Origin: Stigmatella ashevillena
GTDB lineage: Bacteria; Myxococcota; Myxococcia; Myxococcales; Myxococcaceae
DNA length: 64,000 nucleotides
Direction of reading: 5' to 3'
NCBI RefSeq assembly: GCF_028368975.1
Contig: NZ_JAQNDM010000002.1
Coordinates: 4,458,425 to 4,522,424, forward strand
Below, in pieces: positions 1 through 8,101 of this stretch (within the stretch, counting starts at the first letter, position 1; every line of letters begins with the position of its first letter). The translations under genes were made by a program, and so were the position numbers. The notes below the pieces were generated by a model. That model was not told the DNA's origin. It ran no database searches and worked only from the letters and a program-made list of their open reading frames with translations.

Positions 1-387
1 CTCGGGGTAGATGGGGTTCTCGAAGAGCAGCTCGTTGAAGGACTTCCGCGCGTTGGCGAAGTCCTCGGCCTCGTAGAAGAGGACACCCGCGCGGTAGAGG
101 GCCTCCTGGCTCGCGGTGGTCTCCGGGTACGCCTTGCGCACCACGAGGAAGGACTCGGCCGCCCGCTTCCGGTCCGGCTCCCGCGCCGCAGCCTCGATGG
201 CCTGGGCGAGCGCGGCATCCGCGGACGGGTCCTTCCTTGCCTGGGCACGGGGCCGCCCCGAGGAAGTCCCATCGCCGGAAGGGTCGCCGTCGCCCCGCCT
301 CGCGGAGGAGGATGTCTTCGGGCAGGCGGTGAGAAACAACGCCAGCGTCAGCGCCAGGACGCGGCGCGCAAGGGAAAGGACGTCCAT
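1..387 (-). CDS. Lipoprotein with helical repeats, 5' part only (runs off the window)
   Basis: The frame is open from an ATG at 387 to the window edge, giving the first 129 residues. The N-terminus is a short basic stretch, a hydrophobic core and a lipobox ending LTAC near residue 22, so the product should be lipid-anchored. A low-complexity linker rich in Ser, Gly, Asp and Arg follows. From about residue 65 the sequence is Ala-rich and helical, with a YRAGVLFYEAEDF segment resembling the tetratricopeptide repeats of BamD/YbgF-like envelope proteins. The role cannot be fixed from this half. It lies downstream of the kinase gene on the same strand, 155 bases away, so it could share its transcript or use its own promoter in 388-542. 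Confidence 0.75.
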   Translation of the reverse strand, partial: MDVLSLARRVLALTLALFLTACPKTSSSARRGDGDPSGDGTSSGRPRAQARKDPSADAALAQAIEAAAREPDRKRAAESFLVVRKAYPETTASQEALYRAGVLFYEAEDFANARKSFNELLFENPIYPE

Positions 388-542
388 GGTGGGCGGGTGC
401 ATAGCAGCGAGGGTGCGTCTCCGTCGACAATCGAGCGGCCAGAAGATTCCGCAGAAGACGTCCCGGATATGCATCGCCCATGCCCCCCGCAAGTCCCCAG
501 GACTTCAAGGGAAGCCTCGAGGAGGGGCGTGGGCCCTGGGCC

Positions 543-3335
543 TCACCCCACCCCAGGAGCCACGGGGCGGCGTGGCTGGAGCGCCCGGCGCACCTTGGCC
601 GCGAGCACATCCGGGTTCACCGGGTAGGCCAGCACGTCATCGGCCCCCGCATCGAGCCCCTCCTCCACCAGGTCTGGATCCTCCGGAGGGGCCAGGACGA
701 AGATGGGCAGAGCCGCCGTGTCCGCCGCCTCCCGGAGCGAGCGGGTGAGGGCGGCCCCGTCTCCATCCGGCAGGTGCGAGGCCACCACGAGCGCCTGAGC
801 CCCTTCGCCCAGCAGTTGCCGGACGCGCGTCACCGTGTCCGCGAGCAACACCCGCACCCCATCGGCCAGGAAGCGGGCATGGAGGGTGGCGGAGCGCTGC
901 GAGTCCGGCTCGGCGAGCACCACCGTGCCCGCCCGGGAGTCCCCGAGCACCAGCTCCGAGATTTCCGCGGACAGGGCCTCCAGCACCGTGCCCGGCAACC
1001 GGCCCTCCTCCCGCAGCCGCATGAGCGCGCGGGCCGCCATGTCCGGGGCGGGCGCCGAGGAGCCCATCGCTTCCACGAGGGCCACCGCCGCCGCGAGGGC
1101 CTGCGCCGTCCGGGGTGCTTGGGAGGACTGCGCGGCGCCCTCGGCGCAGACCTGGATGAGGGCCGCCACCTCGCTCGCCTCCCGTCCGAGCACCGCGCGC
1201 ACCGACTCGCACGAGGGCCTCGCCAGGAACTCCTTGCCCTCCAGGCGTGCCGCGCAGGCGATGGCATAGGCCACGGCGGCGCCCTGCTCGGCCTCCGCCG
1301 CGCCCGCCCCCATGCGGAGCGCCACGTGCCGGGTCAGCCGGGCCAGCACCGCCCCCTGTCCCCCCGCGCCTCCCAGCGCGGCCAGGGCCGCCTCCAGGAT
1401 CCGGGCGTGCAGCCGCGTCCCCCCGCTCGAAGCCCCCGCCTCTGCGCCCACGGCCTCCGCCAGCGCGGGCCCACCCCCCTCGGGCTCCCGAGAGGGCCCT
1501 TCACCGGTCTGCTCGAGGGCCTCCCTGGGCATGGGAGGAGGAAGGCCGGAGGAGGGGCCCTCCACGCTCGCCTTCATCATGCTGGCCCAGTCCATTCCCG
1601 CCGGGGGGTCCTCTCCGAGATAGAAGCGGTTGATGGCCCGCCGGATGGCCCCATCGCTGGCGAGCACGCCGCGCACCGCGTAGCCCGTGAGGAACTGGAG
1701 TTCACTGAGGCGGTCCAGGTTCTCCGGCTCGCGCATGGCGCACACCAGCTCCTTGCCGTGGAGCGTCAAGGGGACGGCCTCGAAACGCGCGGCATGCTCC
1801 AGCGGCAACAAGGACAGCAGGGGCGTGGGAACCGGAAGATGGCGAAGCTGGTGCTCGGCGATGAAGGGAATGCCCAGTTGCTCACTGATGGCGGCCACCA
1901 CGTCCTCATCCGTGACGAGCCCCTCGGCCACCAGCCACTCGCCCAGCTTTCCGCCCTCCCGCCGCTGCCGCTCCAGCATGGCGTGGAGCTGCGGCTCCGA
2001 GAGCTTTCCGGAAGCGATCAACACCTCCCCGAGCTGCCGGCGCACCGTGGGGCGTGCGCGCGGGGGGGCCAGTTGCAACACCGGGGTGGCCAGGGGCGGG
2101 GCCACGCGGCGTCCGGCCTCGGCCACTGGGGGAGACAGGGGAACCGGCATGAGCCGACGACCGGGCTCCGCCCCCGAGGACGCAAGGCGCACCTGCTCCG
2201 GGCGGGGCGGGGCCCGGATGGCCACCGTCCTCGCGCCAGCCAGCAGGCTCACCCCGGGCGTGCCTGAAATGCTCCCCATCGGCGGCGTGGTGGGGCGGTG
2301 AGACTCCAGCCGCTGCACCGGGCGCCAGGGTACGGTCCGGACAGGCTCTGCGGCGCTCCCCGCCCCCTCGGCGCCGAGCCGGATCTCCTCGCCCCGGAAC
2401 TCCGCGGACGGCCCCGCCTCCAGCGGTGAGCGCCGTCCCGGCAGACAGCGCGCGAAGAGCCGGGCCACATCCTGGGGCCCCACGCGCAGGCGATGCTCGA
2501 AGAGGAAGTCCTGCAGCGCGTCCGCCATGTCCCGGGCGCGCTGGAAGCGGGCCGTGGGCTCCTGCGCCAGCGCCCGGGTGACGATGCTCCACAGCGGCGC
2601 GGGCACCCCCGGGAGCGGATCCATCGTCTTCACATCGAAGGACGAGATGCTGCGCAGCACCCGGAAGTAGTCCGGTCCCGAGAAGAGCTGCTGGCCCGAG
2701 AGCAGCTCGTAGAGCAACAGTCCCAGCAGGAAGAGGTCCGCGCGCTGATCCACCGCGACGCCGCGCACCTGCTCCGGGGCCAGGTAGCCCACCTTCCCCT
2801 TGACGACTCCCGCCTGGGTGCCGCTCTGGACATTGGCCGCCTTGGCGATGCCGAAGTCCGCGAGCTTCACCTCGCCCGCGACGGAGATCATCACGTTGGA
2901 CGGGTTGATGTCGCGGTGGATGATGTTGAGGGGACGGCCCGCCGCATCGAGCTTGTCATGGGCATAGGCGAGCCCCTCGGCCACCTGCTGGACGATGAAG
3001 ACCCCCTCCCGCAGGCCCATGGACATCGGCACGCCGGCCGCGGCGCGCTGGAGGGTGCGGAGGTTCTCTCCCTCCACGAACTCCATCACCATGTAGTACT
3101 GACCGCTCACCTCGCCGAGATCAAACACCTGAAGCACATTGGCGTGCTGCAACGAGACGGTGAGCTTCGCCTCGCGCAGGAACAGCTCCACGAACTCGCG
3201 ATCCTTCGCCAAGGACGGCAGCACGCGCTTGACGGCCACGGGCTTCTCGAACCCCTCGGCGCCGAAGACCTTCGCCAGGAAGACCTCCGCCATGCCCCCC
3301 GAAGCCAGCCGTCGGACCAGTCTATAAACGCCCAC
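543..3335 (-). CDS. Ser/Thr protein kinase fused to a MshEN-like domain and a degenerate receiver
   Basis: This is a cytoplasmic eukaryotic-type kinase of about 930 residues. I chose the GTG at 3335 because GGGGGAGG lies just upstream and the next residues (VYRLVRRLASGGMAEVF) are the glycine loop; the frame is open further upstream but without kinase sequence. Visible motifs are AVKR (ATP lysine), HRDINPSN (catalytic loop), DFGIAK, and the GYLAPEQ activation segment. After a Pro/Arg-rich linker, roughly residues 430-580 match the MshEN/GspE N-terminal fold (LGEVLIASGKL, LGEWLVAEGLV, LGIPF), which in relatives binds c-di-GMP or partner proteins. The last 120 residues are receiver-like, but the phospho-acceptor Asp is Ala and the conserved Lys is Tyr, so it probably cannot be phosphorylated. 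There is no transmembrane segment. Confidence 0.93.
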   Translation of the reverse strand: MGVYRLVRRLASGGMAEVFLAKVFGAEGFEKPVAVKRVLPSLAKDREFVELFLREAKLTVSLQHANVLQVFDLGEVSGQYYMVMEFVEGENLRTLQRAAAGVPMSMGLREGVFIVQQVAEGLAYAHDKLDAAGRPLNIIHRDINPSNVMISVAGEVKLADFGIAKAANVQSGTQAGVVKGKVGYLAPEQVRGVAVDQRADLFLLGLLLYELLSGQQLFSGPDYFRVLRSISSFDVKTMDPLPGVPAPLWSIVTRALAQEPTARFQRARDMADALQDFLFEHRLRVGPQDVARLFARCLPGRRSPLEAGPSAEFRGEEIRLGAEGAGSAAEPVRTVPWRPVQRLESHRPTTPPMGSISGTPGVSLLAGARTVAIRAPPRPEQVRLASSGAEPGRRLMPVPLSPPVAEAGRRVAPPLATPVLQLAPPRARPTVRRQLGEVLIASGKLSEPQLHAMLERQRREGGKLGEWLVAEGLVTDEDVVAAISEQLGIPFIAEHQLRHLPVPTPLLSLLPLEHAARFEAVPLTLHGKELVCAMREPENLDRLSELQFLTGYAVRGVLASDGAIRRAINRFYLGEDPPAGMDWASMMKASVEGPSSGLPPPMPREALEQTGEGPSREPEGGGPALAEAVGAEAGASSGGTRLHARILEAALAALGGAGGQGAVLARLTRHVALRMGAGAAEAEQGAAVAYAIACAARLEGKEFLARPSCESVRAVLGREASEVAALIQVCAEGAAQSSQAPRTAQALAAAVALVEAMGSSAPAPDMAARALMRLREEGRLPGTVLEALSAEISELVLGDSRAGTVVLAEPDSQRSATLHARFLADGVRVLLADTVTRVRQLLGEGAQALVVASHLPDGDGAALTRSLREAADTAALPIFVLAPPEDPDLVEEGLDAGADDVLAYPVNPDVLAAKVRRALQPRRPVAPGVG

Positions 3336-3549
3336 GGCGCCTCCCCCAAGACCGGATGTGGAGAGCGTTGATGTGCATGCCCGCGCCCCGGGGTCAGTGC
3401 CTCGGGGCCGCGCGTGAGGGGAACGTCGGCTCGAAGTCACTCGGCTCACCCCCGATCGTCTGGGGCTGAGCACGCAGGCCGAGCGCCAGGGTGGGAGCGC
3501 CTACGCGGAGGTAGCCCCGGCCGCAGCCAGGGCCACGCTCCGGGGCGGC

Positions 3550-4671
3550 TCAGCCGAACAGCTCTTTCACCTTGGCGAAGAAGCTCTTGGACTGAGGATG
3601 TGTCTCCTCGCCCGCCTCCTCCGCGAACTTCTCCAGCAGCTCGCGCTGCCGGGACGACAGCTCCGTGGGCGTCTCGAGAATCACGCGCACGTGCTGATCG
3701 CCGCGCTGCTGGCTGTGCAGGTGGGGAATCCCCTTGCCCCGCAGCCGGAACACCTTGCCGGACTGCGTGCCGGGCGGCACCGTCATCTTCACCTTCCCAT
3801 CCAACGTGGGCACATCGAGCTTCGCCCCCAGCGCCGCCTGCGTGAAGGAGATGGGCACCTCGCAGAACACCTCATAATCCTCGCGCTGGAAGAGCGGGTG
3901 CTCGCGCACGATGACCGTCACGTACAGGTCTCCGGCAGGCCCGCCCCGGTCTCCCGGCTCGCCCATGCCCGACAGCCGCACGCGGGTGCCGTTGTCCACG
4001 CCGGCCGGGATGGCCACCTCGAGCACCTCCTCGGAGGGCACCTTCCCGGCGCCCTTGCACTTCGGGCAGGGATCCGGAATGAACGCGCCCGTGCCGTTGC
4101 AGTCGGCGCACGTGCGGGACACCGCGAAGAAGCCCTGCGTGAAGCGCACCTCGCCCGAGCCCCCACAGGTGCCGCACGGCTTGGGCGCCGCGCCGCTCTT
4201 GCTGCCCGAGCCCGTGCACGTCTCGCACTTCTTAGGGCGCGGAATCGGGACCTTGGGCCGACAGCCGAACGCCGCCTCCTCGAAGGAGATCTCCAGGTTG
4301 TAGCGCAGGTCCGCGCCGCGGCCCGCGCCACCCCGGCCCCGGCCGCCCCGGGCGCCCCCGAAAATCTCCCCGAAGATGTCCCCGAAGATGTCGTTGATGT
4401 TGACGTTCTGGAAGCCGCCAAAGCCCTCGGCGCCTCCCCCCGAATGGCCAAAGCGGTCATAGCGGGCCCGGCGTTCCGGATCGCTCAGCACCTCGTAGGC
4501 CTCGGAGGCTTCCTTGAACTTCTCCTCGGCCTCGTTGTTTCCCGGGTTGCGATCCGGATGGTACTGAAGCGCGACCTTGCGAAAGGCGCTCTTCAGCTCC
4601 TGCGGATTCACGCCCTTCTGGACGCCGAGTACTTCGTAATAGTCGCGTTTCTGTCCCGACACCGCTGGCAT
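3550..4671 (-). CDS. dnaJ: Chaperone DnaJ (Hsp40)
   Basis: This is a full-length type I J-protein of 373 residues, the co-chaperone that stimulates DnaK ATPase activity and delivers unfolded clients. The J domain occupies residues 8-73 with the HPD motif in YHPDRNPG. A Gly/Phe-rich linker with [11 protein letters not shown] follows. Four zinc-binding CXXCXGXG units are all intact ([32 protein letters not shown]). The C-terminal substrate-binding domain is complete. No grpE or dnaK is adjacent, so this may be one of several dnaJ paralogues, as is usual in myxobacteria. The about 110 bases upstream end at the IS1182-like insertion, which may have changed its upstream context. Confidence 0.97.
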   Translation of the reverse strand: MPAVSGQKRDYYEVLGVQKGVNPQELKSAFRKVALQYHPDRNPGNNEAEEKFKEASEAYEVLSDPERRARYDRFGHSGGGAEGFGGFQNVNINDIFGDIFGEIFGGARGGRGRGGAGRGADLRYNLEISFEEAAFGCRPKVPIPRPKKCETCTGSGSKSGAAPKPCGTCGGSGEVRFTQGFFAVSRTCADCNGTGAFIPDPCPKCKGAGKVPSEEVLEVAIPAGVDNGTRVRLSGMGEPGDRGGPAGDLYVTVIVREHPLFQREDYEVFCEVPISFTQAALGAKLDVPTLDGKVKMTVPPGTQSGKVFRLRGKGIPHLHSQQRGDQHVRVILETPTELSSRQRELLEKFAEEAGEETHPQSKSFFAKVKELFG

Positions 4672-4783
4672 CGCTTCAAACCCCTGGATTCCCTGGCTTT
4701 TCGGCCCGCGTCACAAGCCGACACACTATAACGCAGGGTTCAGAGCCAGCAATCCAGGGGGTCGCCGAGCGGCCGGCCCACGG

Positions 4784-5639
4784 CTAGGAGTCTGTTGGGG
4801 TAAGAGGAAGAACCTACTCGACGGGTAGGCGAGGACGTGATGGGGTGTCCTACCCATGAGCAAGGTCTACCGCCCCTACCAGCCGGAGCAGTCGGAACTT
4901 CTGCCGCCCTCGCCCCGGGAGTGGCTGCCCGAAGAGCACTTGGCGTACTTCATCTTGGACACGGTGAAGGAGTTGGAGCTGAAGCCGCTGTTGGAGAAGT
5001 ACGAGCGGGAGCTGAGGGGCTACCCGCCGTACCACCCGAGGATGCTGGTGGGGCTGCTGTTGTACGGCTACTGCGTGGGAGTGGCCTCGTCGCGGCGGCT
5101 TGAGAAAAGGGCGTACGAGGACGTGGCGTTCCGAATCATCGCCGCGGGCCAGCACCCGGACCACACAGCGATTGCGGAGTTTCGCAGGCGGCACCTGAAG
5201 GAGTTGTCTGGGCTGTTCGTGCAGATGCTGGCGCTGTGCCAGAAGGCAGGGCTGGTGAAGCTGGGGCACGTGGCGCTGGACGGCACGAAGCTCAAGGCGA
5301 ACGCCAGCAAGCAAGGCGATGAGCTACGAGCGATGAGCCTCAAGGACTGGATGGCGCGGCGGCTGAGGACGAAGAAAGGCCGGGCAGTGTACGCACGCCG
5401 AAAGGCAGTGGCGGAGGCACCCTTTGGACAAATCAAGCAGGTGCGAGGCTTTCGGCAACTGTTGCTGCGAGGGCTGGCGAAGGCCCGTGGGGAGTGGGCG
5501 CTCATCTGCCTGACCCACAATCTGCTGAAGCTGCACCGAGCCATGGTCGCCGCGTAGCGGCGGGCTCGTTCCCTTGGAGCAAGCAGGCGCCGAGCCGTCT
5601 GCCCGACGCCCCTGGCTCGTTGGCTCAACACACTCCTAG
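4784..5639 (+). mobile_element. IS1182-type element, internally deleted, copy 1
   Basis: The element proper is 848 bp (4788-5635) with CTAG on both sides. The ends are inverted repeats, GAGTCTGTTGGGG on the left against GAGTGTGTTGAGC read inward from the right. The single coding frame is a transposase that keeps the N- and C-terminal parts of the family but not the middle. Copy 2 at 8591-9446 has the same length, so both descend from one deleted form. Such an element would need a transposase supplied in trans. Confidence 0.88.
4856..5557 (+). pseudogene. IS1182-family transposase, internal deletion (copy 1)
   Basis: The frame encodes 233 residues, about half the usual 450-500 of the family. 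The N-terminus is typical (YRPYQPEQSELLPPS, the DUF772-like region with RGYPPYHPRMLVGLLLYGY, then PDHTAIAEFRRRH and VALDGTKLKANAS). It then jumps to the family's C-terminal end (RTKKGRAVYARRKAV, PFGQIKQVRGFR, THNLLKL). The central part, including the second catalytic Asp region, is absent. The reading frame is kept through the junction, so a protein may be made but is not expected to be catalytically competent. It differs from copy 2 by Met instead of Val in the LFVQMLAL segment and one residue near the C-terminus. Confidence 0.85.
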
Positions 5640-5880
5640 CAGAAACGGTCCATGAGCTCTTCGTCCGTCGGGCTCCCCATCCTCTGGCTCACGGACGATT
5701 CCCCTCGAAAAACGTTTCCAGGTCCTCCTGGCTCCCTGCGTCAACGGGGATAACCCAGCGGAAGGACTGGGCAAAGTCCAGCCAATGCCCTCTGGGACGT
5801 TGGGGACTGAGCAGGAATCCCGGTGAGGCGGAAAAGACCCGTGACCGCGCGGCCCCCCGTCCCCCGAGGCCGTGCTACCT
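5640..5880. other. Non-coding or decayed DNA inside the insertion
   Basis: Open frames here have no recognisable domain, and no strong hairpin was seen. It begins immediately after the right CTAG of IS copy 1 and ends where a recognisable Kup fragment begins. It is best read as scrambled remnant DNA. Confidence 0.4.
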
Positions 5881-5964
5881 GGGGTGGTGTTCGGAGACCT
5901 GGGCACGAGCCCCCTGTACGCGCTCCAGGAGAGCTTCCACGGCCCGGAGGCCGTCCCCGCGACG
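5881..5964 (+). pseudogene. kup: Fragment of a Kup-type potassium transporter (N-terminal end only)
   Basis: Twenty-eight codons read GVVFGDLGTSPLYALQE and continue to HGPEAVPAT. This matches the very conserved first membrane segment and following loop of Kup/KUP/HAK potassium transporters, whose N-terminus usually reads LGVVFGDIGTSPLYA. The similarity stops at 5964, where an unrelated FAD-oxidase fragment on the opposite strand begins, and no start or further transporter sequence follows. It is a relic joined by illegitimate recombination, not a gene. Confidence 0.72.
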
Positions 5965-6160
5965 GAGCCTCCGAGGCTGATGGTCTTGTGCTCGGGGACG
6001 ATGATGGGCACGAGCCCATGGCGCAGCGCCGCCCGGACCACCTCGTCGAAGGTGACCGCGGGCTCGGCCGTGCAGGTCATCGCCACCGGATCGATCTCGA
6101 TGATCTGGTCGAGATCGCTCAGGTCGATCTTCTTTCCCTCGAAGGGTCGAGGGGCGCGCA
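5958..6160 (-). pseudogene. Fragment of an FAD-linked oxidase (N-terminal FAD-binding part)
   Basis: The complementary strand encodes FEGKKIDLSDLDQIIEID, then CTAEPAVTFDEVV, LVPIIVPE and ISLGGSVAG. This is the FAD-binding type-4 fold of flavin oxidoreductases of the DHCR24-like group, where GG(S/A)VAG lies at the flavin. It is cut after this motif by the Kup fragment and preceded upstream by DNA that belongs to the riboswitch side. No intact start or C-terminal domain exists. The frame continues beyond both edges of the similarity but without family resemblance. Confidence 0.7.
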
Positions 6161-6257
6161 GGAGGACGCCGCCGGTCCACGACAGGCGCGTGGGTCCGGC
6201 TCCGGCGTCGGCCGTCCCACGCGGCCTTCGACCGCCGCGCACACGGCGTGCACGGCG

Positions 6258-6440
6258 CGCTGGCAGGTCTTCGGACTCGCGGGCATGACCGGTCCCGGTC
6301 ACCTACTGGCCGTCGCTTCCCAGGTCTTCACCCAGTGCTCGTTGACGGCTGTCGGTCCCACTCACCGCTGCGGGGCAGTCCCGGATTCCCACCGGGTTCC
6401 CTGTTGCCACGACCCTCCTGGACGGAGGGTCGAACCAGCT
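6258..6440 (-). promoter_or_regulatory. Cobalamin (adenosylcobalamin) riboswitch, orphan
   Basis: Read on the minus strand, the segment contains the aptamer core GGGAACCCGGTGGGAATCC, then GGGACTGCCCCGCAGCGGTG, a peripheral helix region, and the B12 box AGTCCGAAGACCTGCC just before 6261. These match the conserved pieces of the cobalamin riboswitch in order and spacing. Such switches shut off cobalamin transport, synthesis or B12-independent isozyme genes when the coenzyme is abundant. Here the downstream sequence, starting near 6165, turns into an unrelated FAD-oxidase fragment, so the regulated gene has been lost. It lies downstream of the tetR gene on the same strand. Confidence 0.9.
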
Positions 6441-6556
6441 GCGGGCAACACCATGTATGGGTACGGGTGGCCAATGGCAACACCAGATGGTGGGTCGGCG
6501 TGTCGCGCCCCGGAATCGCTGGGCGTGCCGGGGTCGCCGACGTCCGACGGGAAGCC

Positions 6557-7213
6557 CTATCGGGCCAGGCGGGTCAGCAACTCGTCGAGCAGGGCGCGCT
6601 CGCCCGGGGTGAGGTCGCCCGGGTCGTCGCCGACCAGCGCCCGCAGGGTCAGCGCGGCGCTCGCCCGGGTCGCGGCGGCGCCGGCGGTCGGCGTGTGCAG
6701 CACCCCGGCCAGCGCGGCCTCGCGGACGCGCCCGGACAGGCCGAAGTCCGGTTCCGGCTGTCTGATTAGGGTCAGCGTGATGCCGACGTTGGCGGCGAGC
6801 ACCTGTTCGGCGGCGTCGTCGGCCGGCACCTTGAGAAGACCCCGGACAGCCGCCGCGGTAAACCGCTCGCGCAACGCGGCGTGCGCGGGAGCGGTGACGG
6901 CGCACGGCTTTCCCGGATCGGCGCGACCGTAGAGCAGGCCGTAGAACAAGGGGTGCTCCAACCCGAACCGCACGTGCTTGTCCCAACCCTCGCGCAGGTC
7001 GTGCAGCGGGTCGCCGGAGTTCTCGATCGCCGTGTACTGGGTGAAGCCGTGGTTCGCCACCGCGTCGATCAGGCCCTGCTTGCTGCCGAAGTGGTGGTAC
7101 AGCGTCGGGGCCTGCACCCCGGCGCGGTCGCACACCGCCCTCGTGGACACCGAGCCGCCGGCCTCCAGCAGTTCCGCCGTGGCGAGGAGAAGTCGATCCC
7201 GCGCGTTTTGCAT
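6557..7213 (-). CDS. TetR-family transcriptional regulator
   Basis: This is a 218-residue repressor-type protein. Its N-terminal helix-turn-helix is clear (LLATAELLEAGG, STRAVCDRAGVQAPTLYHHFGSKQGLI). The rest is an all-helical ligand-binding and dimerisation domain with no assigned ligand. I chose the ATG at 7213; an in-frame ATG at 7231 would place the start inside the palindromic operator. It is divergent from the SDR gene, with 57 bases between the starts, so it most likely represses both itself and the SDR gene through that operator. Codon use and sequence resemble actinobacterial TetR/SDR pairs rather than myxobacterial neighbours (inference). Confidence 0.9.
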   Translation of the reverse strand: MQNARDRLLLATAELLEAGGSVSTRAVCDRAGVQAPTLYHHFGSKQGLIDAVANHGFTQYTAIENSGDPLHDLREGWDKHVRFGLEHPLFYGLLYGRADPGKPCAVTAPAHAALRERFTAAAVRGLLKVPADDAAEQVLAANVGITLTLIRQPEPDFGLSGRVREAALAGVLHTPTAGAAATRASAALTLRALVGDDPGDLTPGERALLDELLTRLAR

Positions 7214-7216
7214 GTT

Positions 7217-7256
7217 GCTATAGTACCCCATATAGCGCTATAGTGTGCTCTATAGC
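7217..7256. promoter_or_regulatory. Large palindromic operator between tetR and the SDR gene
   Basis: A perfect 12-bp palindrome TATAGCGCTATA lies at 7231-7242. Around the same centre, GCTATAG at 7217-7223 mirrors CTATAGC at 7250-7256, giving a 40-bp dyad. CTATAG occurs three times, starting at 7218, 7238 and 7250. The site covers the region where both divergent promoters must lie. It is AT-rich against a very GC-rich background, as expected for a TetR operator. Confidence 0.75.
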
Positions 7257-7270
7257 GAAAGGAGAAGGTC

Positions 7271-8101
7271 ATGAGGAACTGGTTCATCACCGGTGGAACG
7301 CCCGGCGGGTTCGGCCCAACCTACGCCGAGGCGGCACTGGAGCTCGGCGATCAGGTGGTGCTGACCGCACGCCGGCCCGCCGAACTGCGGGAGTGGGCGC
7401 AGCCGTACGGCGACCGTGTGCTGGTTCTGCCGCTCGACGTCACCGACGCCAAGCAGGTGCGGGCGGCGGTCCGGACGGCGGAGGAACGGTTCGGCAGGAT
7501 CGACGTGCTCGTCAACAACGCCGGGCGCGGCTGGTACGGCTCGGTGGAGGGGGCTCGTGACGAGCTGATCCGCCGTACGTTCGATCTCAATCTGTTCGCG
7601 GTGATCGAAGTGACGCGGGCGGTTCTGCCGGGTATGCGGGCCCGCGGCGGCGGCTGGATCGTGAACATGTCGTCGGTGGCCGGCCTCGTCGGCTCGAAGG
7701 GGTTCGGCTACTACACGGCCGCGAAGTTCGCGATCGAAGGGCTCACCGAGACACTGCGCCAGGAGGTCGAGCCCTTCGGTGTACGGGTGCTCAGCGTGGA
7801 GCCGGGAGCCTTCCGTACCAGCGCGTTCTCCTACTTCCGCAACGAGCCGGTCGACGAGACCGTCGACGCCTACGTGCCGATGGTCGAGGCCGTCAAGGCG
7901 GCGTTCGTGGAGGCCAGCGGCAACCAGCCGGGTGACCCCGTGCGCGGTGTGCAGGCCGTCATCAGAGCCATGAACGCGCCCGTGCCCCCGCATCGGATCG
8001 TGCTCGGCAACGCTGGCTACGACGTCGTCGTCGAGATGCACGAGACCGCCCTCACCGAGCTGCGCGCGAACGAGAAGCTGTCGCGCGGAGCGGACTTCTG
8101 A
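7271..8101 (+). CDS. Short-chain dehydrogenase/reductase (SDR)
   Basis: This 276-residue Rossmann-fold NAD(P)-dependent oxidoreductase starts at an ATG preceded by AAAGGAG. Visible family features are the cofactor-binding glycine motif at residues 7-15 (TGGTPGGFG, one residue longer than the usual TGXXXGXG), DVTD near 56, NNAG near 85, the catalytic Ser in NMSSVAG, and YYTAAKFA with the catalytic Tyr and Lys. The C-terminus has the SVEPGAFRT motif. The substrate is unknown. TetR-regulated SDRs of this type are common in Streptomyces and relatives. It is the last intact gene before remnant DNA at 8102-8590. Confidence 0.92.
   Translation: MRNWFITGGTPGGFGPTYAEAALELGDQVVLTARRPAELREWAQPYGDRVLVLPLDVTDAKQVRAAVRTAEERFGRIDVLVNNAGRGWYGSVEGARDELIRRTFDLNLFAVIEVTRAVLPGMRARGGGWIVNMSSVAGLVGSKGFGYYTAAKFAIEGLTETLRQEVEPFGVRVLSVEPGAFRTSAFSYFRNEPVDETVDAYVPMVEAVKAAFVEASGNQPGDPVRGVQAVIRAMNAPVPPHRIVLGNAGYDVVVEMHETALTELRANEKLSRGADF

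Noticed and set aside
480-2267. Long plus-strand open frame of 595 codons opposite the kinase gene
   Set aside because: It is antisense to a well-supported kinase; its product is Arg/Pro/His-rich without any domain, as expected from GC bias.
5625-6302. A 225-codon minus-strand gene covering the Kup/FAD region
   Set aside because: Only the middle third resembles a protein family; the rest is antisense Kup sequence and riboswitch DNA, so it is a chance open frame through fragments.
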